A DNA stretch of 64,000 bases from Begonia masoniana. Taxonomy: Eukaryota; Streptophyta; Magnoliopsida; Cucurbitales; Begoniaceae. Location of the stretch: contig CM039510.1 in the NCBI GenBank assembly GCA_022432975.1, positions 30,522,018-30,586,017 of the forward strand, read 5' to 3'. The position numbers were made by a program, and so were the translations under genes. Below are positions 51,846 through 64,000 of this stretch, in pieces (within the stretch, counting starts at the first letter, position 1; each line of letters opens with the position of its first letter). A model generated the notes under the pieces. That model was given only the letters and a program-made list of their open reading frames with translations, did not search any database and was not told the origin of the DNA.

Positions 51846-52054
51846 TACCATCTTTAACAACTAAATTTAAAATATGACAAACACATCTCATATGGAAAAG
51901 AGAATTATGAGTAGTATCTAATTGAAAATAATTTTTAAAATAAGAAATAGCAGTATCGTTAGTACTAGCATAATCAAGTGTTATGCTAAATATTCTATCT
52001 TGAATGGAATATTCTTGCAATATCGTAACAATATATCTATAAATGTAATATCAG
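51846..52054 (-). pseudogene. hAT-type transposase fragment
   Basis: The minus strand is open throughout and reads, in order, IVTILQEYSIQDRIFSITLD, YASTNDTAISYFKNYFQ, LFHMRCVCHILNLVVKDG. The last segment is the HxRCxxHxLNLxVxDG motif of plant hAT transposases (DAYSLEEPER/RICESLEEPER type), and D-x-A-S-x-N-D precedes it as usual. Only about 68 codons survive between two LTRs, so it is the target sequence into which the flanking LTR elements inserted. Too short for the open-frame threshold. No terminal inverted repeats are seen. Confidence 0.8.
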
Positions 52055-55000
52055 TGTAACACCCGGCATTTTTGCCATGTAAATATTCCTTAAATTATTC
52101 AACGAGATTAATGAGAATATTTATACAATTTGTATTTTTAATAATTGCTAATGTTTCCAATCGAACATGTGTGATTCATAAAATCAATTTGTGGAAACTA
52201 AATTGGTTAAAAACCAATGGCAGGGTAAATGGGGAAGAATTTAAGTTTGGTGGGAGGAAACCAATGGTTGAGTGACATGTGGCAGCTTGTTGAAGAAGCT
52301 AAGTTCTTCCCCCTACATGAAACCCTCACTTCTCATCTGTTTCTTTCCACTGCTCTCTGTTCTTCTTGTCCAGGCGATTGTGACAAAGTATCAACACTTT
52401 GTTTTATCCTTTTTCTTCTGTTCCCTTCAACAAAAAGGTAAGCGTCTACTCATGCTAACAAATTTGGACAAGTAAAAGTATGAGTTTGCTGAAGTTTTAG
52501 GTTAAGTTATTTTGGAGAAAACTCTCGGCTTTTGTATGGAGACACATTCGTTGTTTTCTACAAGTCTGAATGGGGTTACTTGCATAATCTTCCAAGTTAT
52601 TAGTTAACATTTGCAGCATTGTTTATTTCTCTACGTGCATGTTACAGATCTGTGCATTTTCGAGACTTTCCAGCTAACTGCATCGCGGATAACAGGTAAG
52701 TTCATAACCGTAGGTTGGCCCTTAAGGCCCTACATCACGGAGGTACTAGGTGTTTCATTTCTGTCGGGTTGTTTTGGGTAGAAACGTTATAGTTTATGTT
52801 CTGAGTTATCTGTGTTCTGCTTCACAGTATGTTCTGTTATTTTTGTCGTCTGCCATTGTAAGTTCAGGCATTGAAAATGTTCATGCATACACGTTTTCAC
52901 CGAAAGTTCATGTAAAACCGATTTCTGTACACTGTTTGTAACTAAACAAGATAAAATCTGACTGAAATGTATCGCTTAAGTGTGGGACAGGGACTGGCCC
53001 CCAGATCTGTTTCTGTACTGTACAGTATAACTGTTTGTGCCTGATAGTGCACCCACTGTTCGCCAGTTCCCTTATAAGCCACACTTATACCCCTCTGCCA
53101 CTGAAACGTAATGTTCTGTACTGTCACTGTATTTCTGAAAGTTCATGCATAGTATATGCATCACTGCATTGTTTTATATGTTCTTACTGAGTTTTAGACT
53201 CATAGGTGAACTGCCTGATGTAGGTACTGAACCCGAAAATGAAGACTTTGTGCCTCAGTCTGATGAATAGGTGGTTGGTAGTTCGAGCTCTCGGATTGGT
53301 TGTGGCTGTCAGATAAATTCCCGACTGAGAGAGTGAAATTCTAAACTATGTTCTGTTGATATTTTTAAAACTTCTGTTTTGAAAATTCTGCAAATATATG
53401 TTAGGTTCTGTACTGATCCTCAGATTTTAAAACAATGCACAGATTTTGAGGTCTAAGTTTCAAAAACTACTGTATTTGACAGTTGAATTCATGTTCTGAA
53501 TGTTCTGGAATTGTTTGGGGATAATTTCTGTTAGTTTGTGCATGGATGACTTCTGGTTTTGGAACTATCCATGCAGTCTGTTTCTTTGAATCTGTCAATT
53601 GTAAAGTATGTTCTACAACCTTGTTTAGAATCAAGTATTGAAGGTCTACAACTTCCATGCCTTCTGGTTGTGCTGTATTAGACAGTTGAATTATGTTCTG
53701 AAGTATTCTAAAATGGTTTGGAATATTTTCTGTTAGTCTATGCATGGATGGTCTCCGGTTTTTGAGCTATCTATGCAGTGTGATTACTCTTAAGTTTCTG
53801 TTATGCCTTCTGTGTGCTCGAGAACCATGTTTTGAAGTGGTTTGAGAATCTGAAACGTTATGTCTCCTGTTTTTATGCTCCTGTCGTGTGTCACCATCTT
53901 TCGGCTGACGTCATCCATCTTTCGGCTGACGTCATCCATCTTTCGGCTGACGTCATCCATCTTTCGGCTGACGTCATCCATCTTTCGGCTGACGTCATCC
54001 ATCTTTCGGCTGACGTCATCCATCTTTCGGCTGACGTCATCCATCTTTCGGCTGACGTCATCCATCTTTCGGCTGACGTCATCCATCTTTCGGCTGACGT
54101 CATCCATCTTTCGGCTGACGTCATCCATCTTTCGGCTGACGTCATCCATCTTTCGGCTGACGTCATCCATCTTTCGGCTGACGTCATCCATCTTTCGGCT
54201 GACGTCATCCATCTTTCGGCTGACGTCATCCATCTTTCGGCTGACGTCATCCATCTTTCGGCTGACGTCATCCATCTTTCGGCTGACGTCATCCATCTTT
54301 CGGCTGACGTCATCCATCTTTCGGCTGACGTCATCCATCTTTCGGCTGACGTCATCCATCTTTCGGCTGACGTCATCCATCTTTCGGCTGACGTCATCCA
54401 TCTTTCGGCTGACGTCATCCATCTTTCGGCTGACGTCATCCATCTTTCGGCTGACGTCATCCATCTTTCGGCTGACGTCATCCATCTTTCGGCTGACGTC
54501 ATCCATCTTTCGGCTGACGTCATCCATCTTTCGGCTGACGTCATCCATCTTTCGGCTGACGTCATCCATCTTTCGGCTGACGTCATCCATCTTTCGGCTG
54601 ACGTCATCCATCTTTCGGCTGACGTCATCCATCTTTCGGCTGACGTCATCCATCTTTCGGCTGACGTCATCCATCTTTCGGCTGACGTCATCCATCTTTC
54701 GGCTGACGTCATCCATCTTTCGGCTGACGTCATCCATCTTTCGGCTGACGTCATCCATCTTTCGGCTGACGTCATCCATCTTTCGGCTGACGTCATCCAT
54801 CTTTCGGCTGACGTCATCCATCTTTCGGCTGACGTCATCCATCTTTCGGCTGACGTCATCCATCTTTCGGCTGACGTCATCCATCTTTCGGCTGACGTCA
54901 TCCATCTTTCGGCTGACGTCATCCATCTTTCGGCTGACGTCATCCATCTTTCGGCTGACGTCATCCATCTTTCGGCTGACGTCATCCATCTTTCGGCTGA

Positions 55001-55887
55001 CGTCATCCATCTTTCGGCTGACGTCATCCATCTTTCGGCTGACGTCATCCATCTTTCGGCTGACGTCATCCATCTTTCGGCTGACGTCATCCATCTTTCG
55101 GCTGACGTCATCCATCTTTCGGCTGACGTCATCCATCTTTCGGCTGACGTCATCCATCTTTCGGCTGACGTCATCCATCTTTCGGCTGACGTCATCCATC
55201 TTTCGGCTGACGTCATCCATCTTTCGGCTGACGTCATCCATCTTTCGGCTGACGTCATCCATCTTTCGGCTGACGTCATCCATCTTTCGGCTGACGTCAT
55301 CCATCTTTCGGCTGACGTCATCCATCTTTCGGCTGACGTCATCCATCTTTCGGCTGACGTCATCCATCTTTCGGCTGACGTCATCCATCTTTCGGCTGAC
55401 GTCATCCATCTTTCGGCTGACGTCATCCATCTTTCGGCTGACGTCATCCATCTTTCGGCTGACGTCATCCATCTTTCGGCTGACGTCATCCATCTTTCGG
55501 CTGACGTCATCCATCTTTCGGCTGACGTCATCCATCTTTCGGCTGACGTCATCCATCTTTCGGCTGACGTCATCCATCTTTCGGCTGACGTCATCCATCT
55601 TTCGGCTGACGTCATCCATCTTTCGGCTGACGTCATCCATCTTTCGGCTGACGTCATCCATCTTTCGGCTGACGTCATCCATCTTTCGGCTGACGTCATC
55701 CATCTTTCGGCTGACGTCATCCATCTTTCGGCTGACGTCATCCATCTTTCGGCTGACGTCATCCATCTTTCGGCTGACGTCATCCATCTTTCGGCTGACG
55801 TCATCCATCTTTCGGCTGACGTCATCCATCTTTCGGCTGACGTCATCCATCTTCCGGCTGACGTCATCCATCTTTCGGCTGACGTCA
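52055..55887 (+). mobile_element. Family B LTR with giant 21-bp array, right end cut by element C
   Basis: It starts TGTAACACCCGGCATTTTTG after ATCAG and follows the family B solo LTR (21840) with scattered differences through intron 1, exon 2, intron 2 (hairpin GGCC-CTTAA-GGCC; CCTACATCA with TGATGTAGG near 53214-53222) and exon 3. From 53896 it is replaced by a 21-bp tandem array up to element C, which inserted in the last TGACGTCA. The remaining right part of the LTR would lie beyond the window. Confidence 0.88.
53896..55887. repeat. 21-bp tandem array, 94 full units plus 18 bases, TGACGTCA in each
   Basis: The unit is ATCTTTCGG followed by CTGACGTCATCC. 1992 bases equal 94 x 21 + 18. All units look identical except one near 55850 with TTCCGG in place of TTTCGG. 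Because 21 is a multiple of three, all frames stay open and give four long spurious frames (HLSADVI, IFRLTSS, MTSAERW, RKMDDVS repeats). The array ends where element C is inserted. Confidence 0.97.
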
Positions 55888-58131
55888 TGTAACGCCCCAA
55901 GTTTACCAAACCCGGTTTGTTACTCATATAACCAAACATGACTAAGAAAAATTCGGACCAAATTTAAAACTTCGCTCGAAAGTCAAAATTTGACATTTTC
56001 TAAAACCTCAAAACATTTAAAGAATTGTAGCGGAAATCATTTGAGGAAAAATAGAGTTAAACGAAACTATAGAACAATGCTTGAATAATCGGTTGAGATG
56101 TTAAGGAGTGATCGGTCAAAAGAAATAAAGGTTTAAATCACGGAATACTTTAAAAGTTGCAAAAGTCAAACACATCTGCCGCTGAACAAAGTCAACGGAA
56201 GAGGCTGAAATAGATAACAGAAGGCTCCTTCCGGTGACAAAACGACAAAACTTCCACTTCATCTTCCGGTAAGTCAAATACACGACATCCACCGGTCACT
56301 AAACGACAAGACTTCTACTACAGTCTTCTGATTAGTTTAATACACTACATCCACCGGTCATAAGACGACAAAAGTCTTCCCACATCTTTCGATGACGTCA
56401 GTCGGATGATTCCTTCATCCGATCGACTCTATCTTACATCTACCGGTGACGTCAGCCGGATGATCCCCTTCAACCAACCTCTGCCGATCAATAAAACGAC
56501 AAGTTTTACCATTCATCATCCGATAGACTTCGTCTTCTAATAGACTATATCATCCGATGGACTAAATCTATCGGTAGACAAAACACTTAACGTCCACCGG
56601 TGAACTTCATCCACCGATGGTTGAGATTACAGATTTCACTCAAAACATTTAAAACAACCTGGCCCTAAGTAACATCTAAAATCCAACAATTGACCATTTG
56701 AAACCAACATTTATATCCTGAACCTATAAAATTCCAAACTAACATATTGTAATGAAACCAAATCAGATTTTTATAATAGGGGATGACTCAAATATTCTAA
56801 ACCCTTCAGAAAAATTAGACACCAACAACATTCAAATCACGTTTTTCCTTGACAGAGAAGAAAATCCCAAAGGTATTAAAATATCAAATTACTACTGTCA
56901 TTAAAACTACTACGGTCTTGAAACTCTCAACATACTTAAGTTGAAACATTGTCAACTAAACCTTCACACCAGCTGACACCAGTTAAACCGCCCCATCAAC
57001 TGCCAGATTGTTGCATAGTTGCACTCCTCCAACCAGTCTAGTCCTCAGCAAACTCAGTAAACACACCTGCTGTCACTTCTTCACCTACATCACAAAACTC
57101 ATCTATTAGCCTAATGCTCAGTAAGTAAAGAAATAATGTAATGTAATGCTAAACATAAATTCCAAAATATGCAGTTTCTACTTTCTCATCTCAGTTGCAT
57201 ATGTATCGTTCTGATCTGATTCCCCTGTGAAATTGGGAGTTGGATCACTTCTCCCAAAGTATAAATATCCACTGACTCATTAAGGGGCGGATTAATTCCC
57301 TTAACAGTAGATCTAATTCACATAGCTATTTTTGATCCCCCTGTTCGATGGGAAGCGGATCAAGTTTCCCAAACTCTAAATATCCACTGTCTCATTAAAG
57401 GGCAGATTATTTCCCTTAACAGTAAATCTGATTCACGTAGCTGTTTCATTATGTTCATTCCTTACCATGCCAATATGCATTCAAATTCATTTTCGTATAC
57501 TTTTAAATTATGATGCATGACATACAAACACATTCAAGTAAACAAAATCCTAATGTTTTGTGATGTAGGCCCGAAGGCACAAGCATACTTCACTTACCTG
57601 GCTCCTGAAAATTGTCTGGTTGCTAGTTACTTCAGAAATCTGCCCACCTAAGTTCATAACAGAACATCAATCAAACCTTCACTAAACTTCACCAAGAATC
57701 AAACAAAAACTCGAGGAATCCAGTTAGAAATTCTACTACCCGAGCATTCCCATTAATCACCAAAACCCGAACTTACCCTCATTCGCAGCATCCTCAAAAT
57801 CCTCACATTGTACTCCCTCAGGCACCTAACCGCTATATCGTAAGAAAAATGAGGAAAACTTACCTAGGTTGAAGGAGAATCGGGCGAGGGAATCGCCTAG
57901 AGAGTTCTGCTGCAGAGCTGAAGGCTGAAAGAGGAATGGTAAGCAAGATAGTGGCGGCTACAGTGCATTAAACCCAACCCTCTTCCTTAAATACGTTATC
58001 CACTTATGAAATTTCCAATTTACTCTTATTCCCTTGACTAGTCACTCACTAACCCTACTTTAATTAATGCCTAATAAAGTGTATACCATTTATAATAAAA
58101 GAGAGCTGGTTCGATAGAACCGGGTGTTACA
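55888..58131 (-). repeat. 3' LTR of element C (2244 bp)
   Basis: TGTAACGCCCC to CGGGTGTTACA on the plus strand. It keeps the palindrome-rich cassette at 56169-56685, including TGACGTCA near 56394 and 56448. It is the closest relative in the window of the solo LTR at 30085-32787. Confidence 0.9.
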
Positions 58132-58169
58132 ATCTACCCTCTTTAAAAGAATTTTGTCCTCAAAATTTG

Positions 58170-61100
58170 TTACCTAAATAATTCCGGATGTTGGTCCATC
58201 ATGTCTTGTTGGCGCTCCCAAGTTGTTTCCTCTATATTCTGGTTGTGCCATAATACTTTCACTAAAGGAACCTCTTTGTTGCGCAACACCTTCACTGCAT
58301 AATCCAAGATTCTTACTGGTTTCTCCCCATAGGTAAGGCTAGGACGAATTTCAATACTTTGCTGTTCCACAATCTGAGATGGATCTCTTATGCACTTCTT
58401 CAACATGGAACACATTATGGATTCCTTCCATAGAGGTTGGTAGCTGTAACTGGTAGGCTGTCTTCCCAATCCTTTTCAAGATTGAGAATGGTCCAATAAA
58501 CCTGGGGTTCAACTTTCCTCTCTTCCCAAATCTCACAACTTCTTTGAATGGTGATACCTTGAGAAAAACTTCATCACCTATCACAAATTCCAATTCTCTA
58601 CGCCTGCAATCTGCATAACTTTTCTGTCGGCTCTGAGTTGCCAAAATTCTCTGACGGATGAGGGCAATCTTCTCAACAGTTTGTTGCACAATGTCAGGAC
58701 CAAGCAACTGTGCTTCACCAACTTTATCCCAGTACAAAGGTGATCTGCATTTTCGTTCATACAATGCTTCATACGGTGCCATTCCTATTGTTGCCTGAAA
58801 ACTGTTATTATAGGAAAACTCCACCAGTGATAAATATTTACTCCAAGATCCTTGAAAATCCAGTATGCAGGCACGGAGCATATCTTCTAATGTTTGGATG
58901 GTTCTTTCAGATTGTCCATATGTCTGAGGGTGAAAATCTGTGCTAAAACTAAGCTGTGTTCCCATAGCCTTGTGCAAACTTTTCCAAAACTTAGAAGTGA
59001 ATCTAGAGTCTCGGTCTGAAACTATAGTGCTTGGAACTCCATGCAGTCTAACAACTTCATGCACATACAACTTAGCAAGCTGATCCATCGAGTAAGTCAC
59101 ATTTATCGGTAGGAAATGAGCTGATTTGGTTAGACGGTCAACTATCACCCAAATTGCATCGTGTCCCTTTGCTGTTTTAGGCAATCCCACAACAAAGTCC
59201 ATTGTTATTTGTTCCCATTTTCATTCGAGAACTGGTAAGGGTTGTAACATTCCTGCAGGTCTCTGGTGCTCAGCTTTAACCTGTTGACAAACTAGGCACG
59301 ATTCCACATATTCAGGCACACTTCTTTTCATACTTGGCCACCAATAATGTTGTCTGAGATCCTTGTACATCTTTGTACTCCCAGGGTGAACAGAGAATCT
59401 GGAAGAGTGTGCTTCAGAAAGAATCTCATCTCGAAGTTCATTAATGGCAGGAACAAACCATCTATTTCTAAACTTAAGGATTCTATCGACAGAATAGTTA
59501 AAATCTGACTTGTCCGTAGAATCCTTGCTTAACTTGTACTTGTTACACTCTTCATCATTCGTCTTAGCTTCCTTTATTTTCTCTAGAATGGTAGGCTTTA
59601 AGGTTAAGGCTGAAAGTATAGCTGATACACTGGATACTGCTTCTAGGTTAAACCTTTGGAATTCTGACTCTAAGGCTAATGGTATAATGAAATTATAGTT
59701 GGGGTTGGTGTTGTTACTCTACTCAAAGCATCTGCCACAACATTTGTTTTGCCGGGATGATATTTTATCTCGAAATCGTAGTCCTTTACAAATTCTAACC
59801 ATCGACGTTGCCTCATGTTTAGTTCTTTCTGTGTGAAAATATACTTCAGGCTCTTATGATCTGAAAATATCTCGCAAGATTGTCCATACAAGTAATGCCT
59901 CCAAATCTCAAGTGGAAATACCACTGCAGCTAATTCTAAGTCATGTGTAGGGTAATTCTTCTCATGTGTTTTCAATTGCCTAGAGGCATAAGCTATTACC
60001 TTTCTCTCTTGCATCAAGACATAGCCAAGTACAATCTTGGATGCATCACAGTAAATGCTAAATTTACCATCTTCAACTGGAAGGGTTAAAATTGGAGCAT
60101 TGGTCAGTTTCTGTTTCAGGGTCTGAAAACTATGCTCACATTCATCAGTCCATATATACTTCACATTTTTCCTTGTTAACTTAGTAAGGGGTGTAGCAAT
60201 CTTCGAAAATCCTTCAATGAACTTTCTATAATATCATGCTAGTCCAAGAAAACTCCTGATATTTGTAGCATTCCTCGGTTGGGGCCATTCCTTAACTGCT
60301 TGAACCTTAGCTGGATCGACAGATATTCCATCCCCAGAGATAACATGTCCTAAAAAGTGAACTTAGTCCAACCAAAACTCACACTTAGAAAACTTGGCGT
60401 AAAGTTAGTGCTGTTTTAATACTTCCAACACCAAGGTTAAGTGCCTAGCATGCTCATCCTTAGTACGTGAATAGATTAAAATGTCATCTATAAACACTAT
60501 GACAAACTTATCCAAATACTCATGAAACACTCTATTCATGAGATCCATAAAGGCTACTGGTGCATTTGTCAATCCAAAGGATATGACCAAAAACTCATAA
60601 TGTCCATACCTTGTGCGAAAAACAGTCTTTGGAATATCTTCAGATTCAACCTTCAACTGGTAATAACCGGACCTAAGGTCAATCTTAGAGAAAACTCTAG
60701 CACCATTAAGTTGGTCGAATAAATCATCAATCCTTGGTAATGGATACTTGTTCTTGACAGTTAACTTATTCAATTCTCTATAATCAATGCACATACGCAT
60801 TGATCCATCTTTCTTTTTGACAAAAAGGATAGGTGAACCCCACGGTGAAAAGCTAGGGCGTATGAACTCTTTCTCCAACAGATCCTCCAATTGCTTCTTT
60901 AATTCCTTAAGTTCAGTTGGTGCTAATCTATATGGATTTTTAAACACAGGTTCGGCGCCGGGGTAAACATCTACAACAAATTCAATTTCTCTATCCGGTG
61001 GTAAACCAGGAAGGTCATCTAGAAATACTTCAGGAAAGTTTTGGACAATTAAAACATTTTGAGGATTTGCTTTTCCTACAAGTTGTGTGTCTAAAACACT

Positions 61101-62645
61101 AGCTAAAAAGCACAAATACTCTCCACATAGGGAAGGTCTAGTGTTAATAGAAGTCATCACAGACATTTCCTTACTCTTCCTTGAAGCTTGAAAGGTATGC
61201 TTCAAACTACCAGAGAGGTGGAAGCTAACTATTCCAGTCCTACAATCAATCGTGGCGTGGTGTTTAAACAACCAGTCCATTCCTAGGATTAAAACAAATC
61301 CCATTATATCCATAATAATAAGATCAGCAGGTAGACTTACATTCCCTACTAATACATTGCTGTCAAGCATCACTTGGTTAGAGTGCATGCGTTCACCAGA
61401 AGGTAATCCAACATTAAACACATGCATGGAAGGGGTGAACTGTACATCTAACTTAGCAGCAAATGCAGATGCTATAAACGAATGCGTTGCACCAGAGTCT
61501 ATTAAAGTAAAAGCAGGTACAGAGTTGATCAATATAGTACCTGACACCACAGCAGGCTGGTCTTCATCCCCCGACTCCATCATGGAGAATATCCTCGGTT
61601 TAATCATAGCAGGGCCACTTTTAGGGACTGGGCAGTCTCTGGTAGTATGGCCGTTCTTGTTACAATTGTAGCATCTGGTGATTCTAGGCTTCGGGCAATC
61701 TTTGATCATGTGTCCAACCTCCTCACAGTTGAAACACTTCCCAAATCCCAGTCTGCATTCGCCCGGGTGGTTCTTCAAACACTTAGGACAGTGGGGAAAT
61801 TTCCTGACATTCTGTACCTTCCCTTCTGTTCCTTGACTACTCTGGCCATCACTTGGCCTCTTCGTTCCCCTTTGATGGTGTGGCTGGACCAACTTTTGTG
61901 GGACCTCTTTTGGTCCAGCATACTTCCTTTCAGCTTCTTCCACTTCCAGAGCAGTAGACACAACTTCACTGAATGACAAGCCTTTAATACCACAAAATTT
62001 AACTCCTCGGTAAATTTCTGGTTTCAGTCCATGTACAAATTTGAATACCTTATCCTCGTCCCTGTGAGCAAAATGTCCAGCAAACCTGGACAGGGACTCA
62101 AACTGCCTACTGTACTTGACCACAGACCCTGTCTGCTTCAAGTTTAGAAATTCTAACTTCTTTGTAGTTTGGACAGTACTGTTGAAATACTTCTCGTAGA
62201 AAATGTCTTTGAATTGTGACCAAGGCATCGCCAAGACATCAGTGGTGATCTCTATTGTTTCCCACGAGAGTTGAGTTTCACCAGCCAAGTGAAATATTAC
62301 CAACGTGACCTTGTCTCCTTCTCCAATATTGGCGCACCACCTAAACATACTTTCAATCTTCCTAAGCCACCCTTCAGCAACAACTGGATCAGATGACTGT
62401 CCATCAAACGTGGGTGGTCTTAGTCTCCGGAATCTATCTCTAGAATGTTCATTGCTAGAACCCGAGTTGGCACTTCCTTGCACCTCTCGGTTCAACAGTA
62501 CTCCTAGTTAGTCAGACTATTGGCGCACTAAATCAGTTTGCTGACGCACTAAATCTGTCAGCTGCCTAATCACACTAGGCTCCTCTTCACTTCTCACATT
62601 TGGCATTTCTCTTGGCACTCTAGGTATCCCTGGGCGTCTGGCCAT
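58170..62645 (-). pseudogene. Gag-Pol of element C, broken
   Basis: Starts MARRPGIPRV at 62645; codons 43 (TAG, 62517-62519) and 46 (TAA, 62508-62510) are stops. After these the frame is open from 62495 to 60405 and covers gag, two zinc knuckles, protease (DSGATH) and RT including FIDDI. Stops then appear at 60405-60407 (Gln to TAA), near 60366 and near 60234. RNase H is open in 60164-59676, ending in a frameshift; integrase zinc region follows without a start; TGA at 59221-59223 replaces a Trp codon; the DDE core is open in 59202-58400. The same 8-base deletion after NVFHV as in element D shifts the chromodomain frame (58469-58170). Confidence 0.88.
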
Positions 62646-62800
62646 TATACTAAATTCCTGCACAGAGTTAATTACACTCTTAAATATCTATCAAATAAGG
62701 TTAACATAAACACTTACAGTTGTTGAAGTACTTCCATACATCGATTGGCACTGATGAGTAATCTTTTGAATGGTTTAACTGAATGTCTCTGATACCATAT

Positions 62801-64000
62801 TGTAACGCCCCAAGTTTCCCAACCCGGTTTGTTACTCATAAACCCAAATATGACTAAGAAAAATTCGGACCAAATTTAAAACTTCGCTCGAAAGTCAAAA
62901 TTTGACATTTTCTAAAACCTCAAAACATTTAAAGAATTGCAGCGGAAATCATTTGAGAAAAAATAGAGTTAAACGAAACTATAGAACAATGCTTGAATAA
63001 TTGGTTGAGATGTTAAGGAGTGATCGGTCAAAAGAAATAAAGGTTTAAATCGCGAAATACTTTAAAAGTTGCAAAAGTCAACAATTGACCATTTGAAACC
63101 AACATTTATATCCTGAACCTATAAAATTCCAAACTAACAAATTGTAATAAAACCAAATCAGATTTTTATAACAGGGGACGACTCAAATATTCTAAACCCT
63201 TCAGAAAAATTAGACACCAACAACATTTAAATCACATTTTTCCTTGACAGAGAAGAAAATCCCAAAGGTATTAAAATATCAAATTACTACTGTCATTAAA
63301 ACTACTACGGTCATGAAACTCTCAACATACTTAAGTTGAAACATTGTCAACTAAACCTTTACACCAGCTGACACCAGTTAAACCGCCCCATCAACTGCCA
63401 GATTGTTGCATAGTTGCACTCCTCCAACCAGTCTAGTCCTCAGCAAACTCAGTAAACACACCTACTGTCACTTTTCACCTACATCACAAAACTCATCTAT
63501 TAGCCTAATGCTAAGTAAGTAAAGCAATAATGTAATGTAATGCTGAAACATAAATTCCTAAATATGCAGTTTCTACTTTCTCATCTCAGTTGCATATGTA
63601 TCATTCTGATCTGATCCCCCTGTGAAATTGGGAGTTGGATCACTTCTCCCAAAGTATAAATATCCACTGACTTATTAAAGGGCGGATTAATTCCCTTAAA
63701 AGTAGATCTGATACACATAGCTGTTTCTGATCCCCCTGTTGGATGGGAAGCGGATCAAGTTTCCCAAAGTCTAAATATCCACTGTCTCATTAAGGGGCGG
63801 ATTATTTCCCTTAAACAGTAAATCTGATTCATATAGTTGTTTTATTATGTTCATTCCTTACCATGCCAACATGCATTCAAATTCATTTTCGTATACTTTT
63901 AAAATATGATGCATGACATACAAACACATTCAAGTAAACAAAATCCTAATATTTTGTGATGTAGGCCCGAAGGCACAAGCATACTTCACTTACCTGGCTC
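62801..64000 (-). repeat. 5' LTR of element C, partial
   Basis: It starts TGTAACGCCCCAAG and matches the 3' LTR, but at 63078 it jumps over the block 56169-56685 of the other LTR. The window ends inside exon 2 after the donor-proximal hairpin (GCCCGAAGGC at about 63965). Confidence 0.9.

Larger units (their letters stand above)
55888..64000 (-). mobile_element. Tekay-type retrotransposon C (minus strand), 5' LTR runs off the window
   Basis: 3' LTR 55888-58131, polypurine tract at 58132-58143, gag-pol 62645 down to 58170, PBS (plus-strand CTCTGATACCA, about 62787-62797), 5' LTR from 62801. It inserted in the final TGACGTCA of the 21-bp array; the five bases CGTCA (55883-55887) are the predicted target duplication, whose partner lies outside. 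The 5' LTR lacks a 517-base block present in the 3' LTR. Confidence 0.92.

Noticed and set aside
53896..55887. CRISPR array
   Set aside because: Units are contiguous 21-bp repeats with no unique spacers, and the sequence is plant nuclear with no cas genes. The 5179, 34684 and 38090 arrays fail for the same reason.
53790..55941. Four very long open frames (about 690 codons each) made of seven-residue repeats
   Set aside because: They exist only because a 21-bp stop-free unit is repeated; all frames stay open. No non-repeat domain is attached.

Overview
This window is almost entirely transposon sequence from a plant nuclear genome, most likely a eudicot. The evidence is Ty3/gypsy chromoviruses of Tekay and CRM type, a Copia relic, LTRs of 2-3 kb beginning TGTAAC, primer binding sites matching initiator tRNA-Met, and fragments of recognisable plant genes (CSN7 and an F-box/kelch gene). 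I see no intact host gene, no rRNA or tRNA gene and no CRISPR array.

Layout. Positions 1-33690 are one deep nest. The outer element is a decayed CRM-like chromovirus: 5' LTR pieces at 9749-10105 and 13210-13433, pol at about 13850-14658 and 27176-27803, 3' LTR pieces at 27804-28050 and 33321-33690. Inserted in it are: (i) an old Tekay-type element whose decayed 3' half and 3' LTR occupy 1-9748 and which holds two solo LTRs (973-3538, TSD GTAAT; 4408-7043, TSD CCTAC); (ii) a small LTR retroelement carrying host gene fragments (10106-13204, TSD AAAAT); (iii) a CRM-like solo LTR (14659-27170, TSD TAAGC) split by a young, nearly intact Tekay element A (14904-26348, TSD AAAGA), whose 3' LTR holds a further solo LTR (21840-24439, TSD ATTGA); (iv) a reverse-strand LTR (28051-33320) holding a Tekay solo LTR (30085-32787, TSD AAACG) with an exact 500-base C run. 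From 33691 to 41119 lies a Copia relic split by two head-to-head solo LTRs (33984-36635 and 36642-39508). Then come a minus-strand Tekay element D (41120-49340), a reverse LTR with a 1-kb GA array (49341-51845), a 208-base hAT transposase scrap, an LTR carrying a 95-unit 21-bp array (52055-55887), and a second minus-strand Tekay element C (55888 to beyond the window end).

The most interesting signal lies in the LTRs. LTR families that look unrelated along most of their length share one layout: exon 1, intron 1, a 45-55 nt exon 2, intron 2, exon 3, with good GT/AG sites at matching places. In most of them intron 2 starts with a short hairpin just after the donor (often a UUCG-type loop), is closed by a complementary pair of about 9-15 nt that buries the acceptor (CCTACAYCA with TGRTGTAGG), and carries a tandem array of further hairpins. 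Two of the arrays are built of UUCG hairpins whose stems change in a paired way from unit to unit. Downstream of intron 2 several families carry a variable cassette of short palindromes (TGACGTCA, GCGATCGATCGC, TCGTCCA/TGGACGA, CCGAACGTTCGG); one LTR has amplified the TGACGTCA unit to 95 copies. I infer a conserved spliced, structured leader plus an exchangeable palindrome module. The layout is read directly from the sequence; its function is inference.
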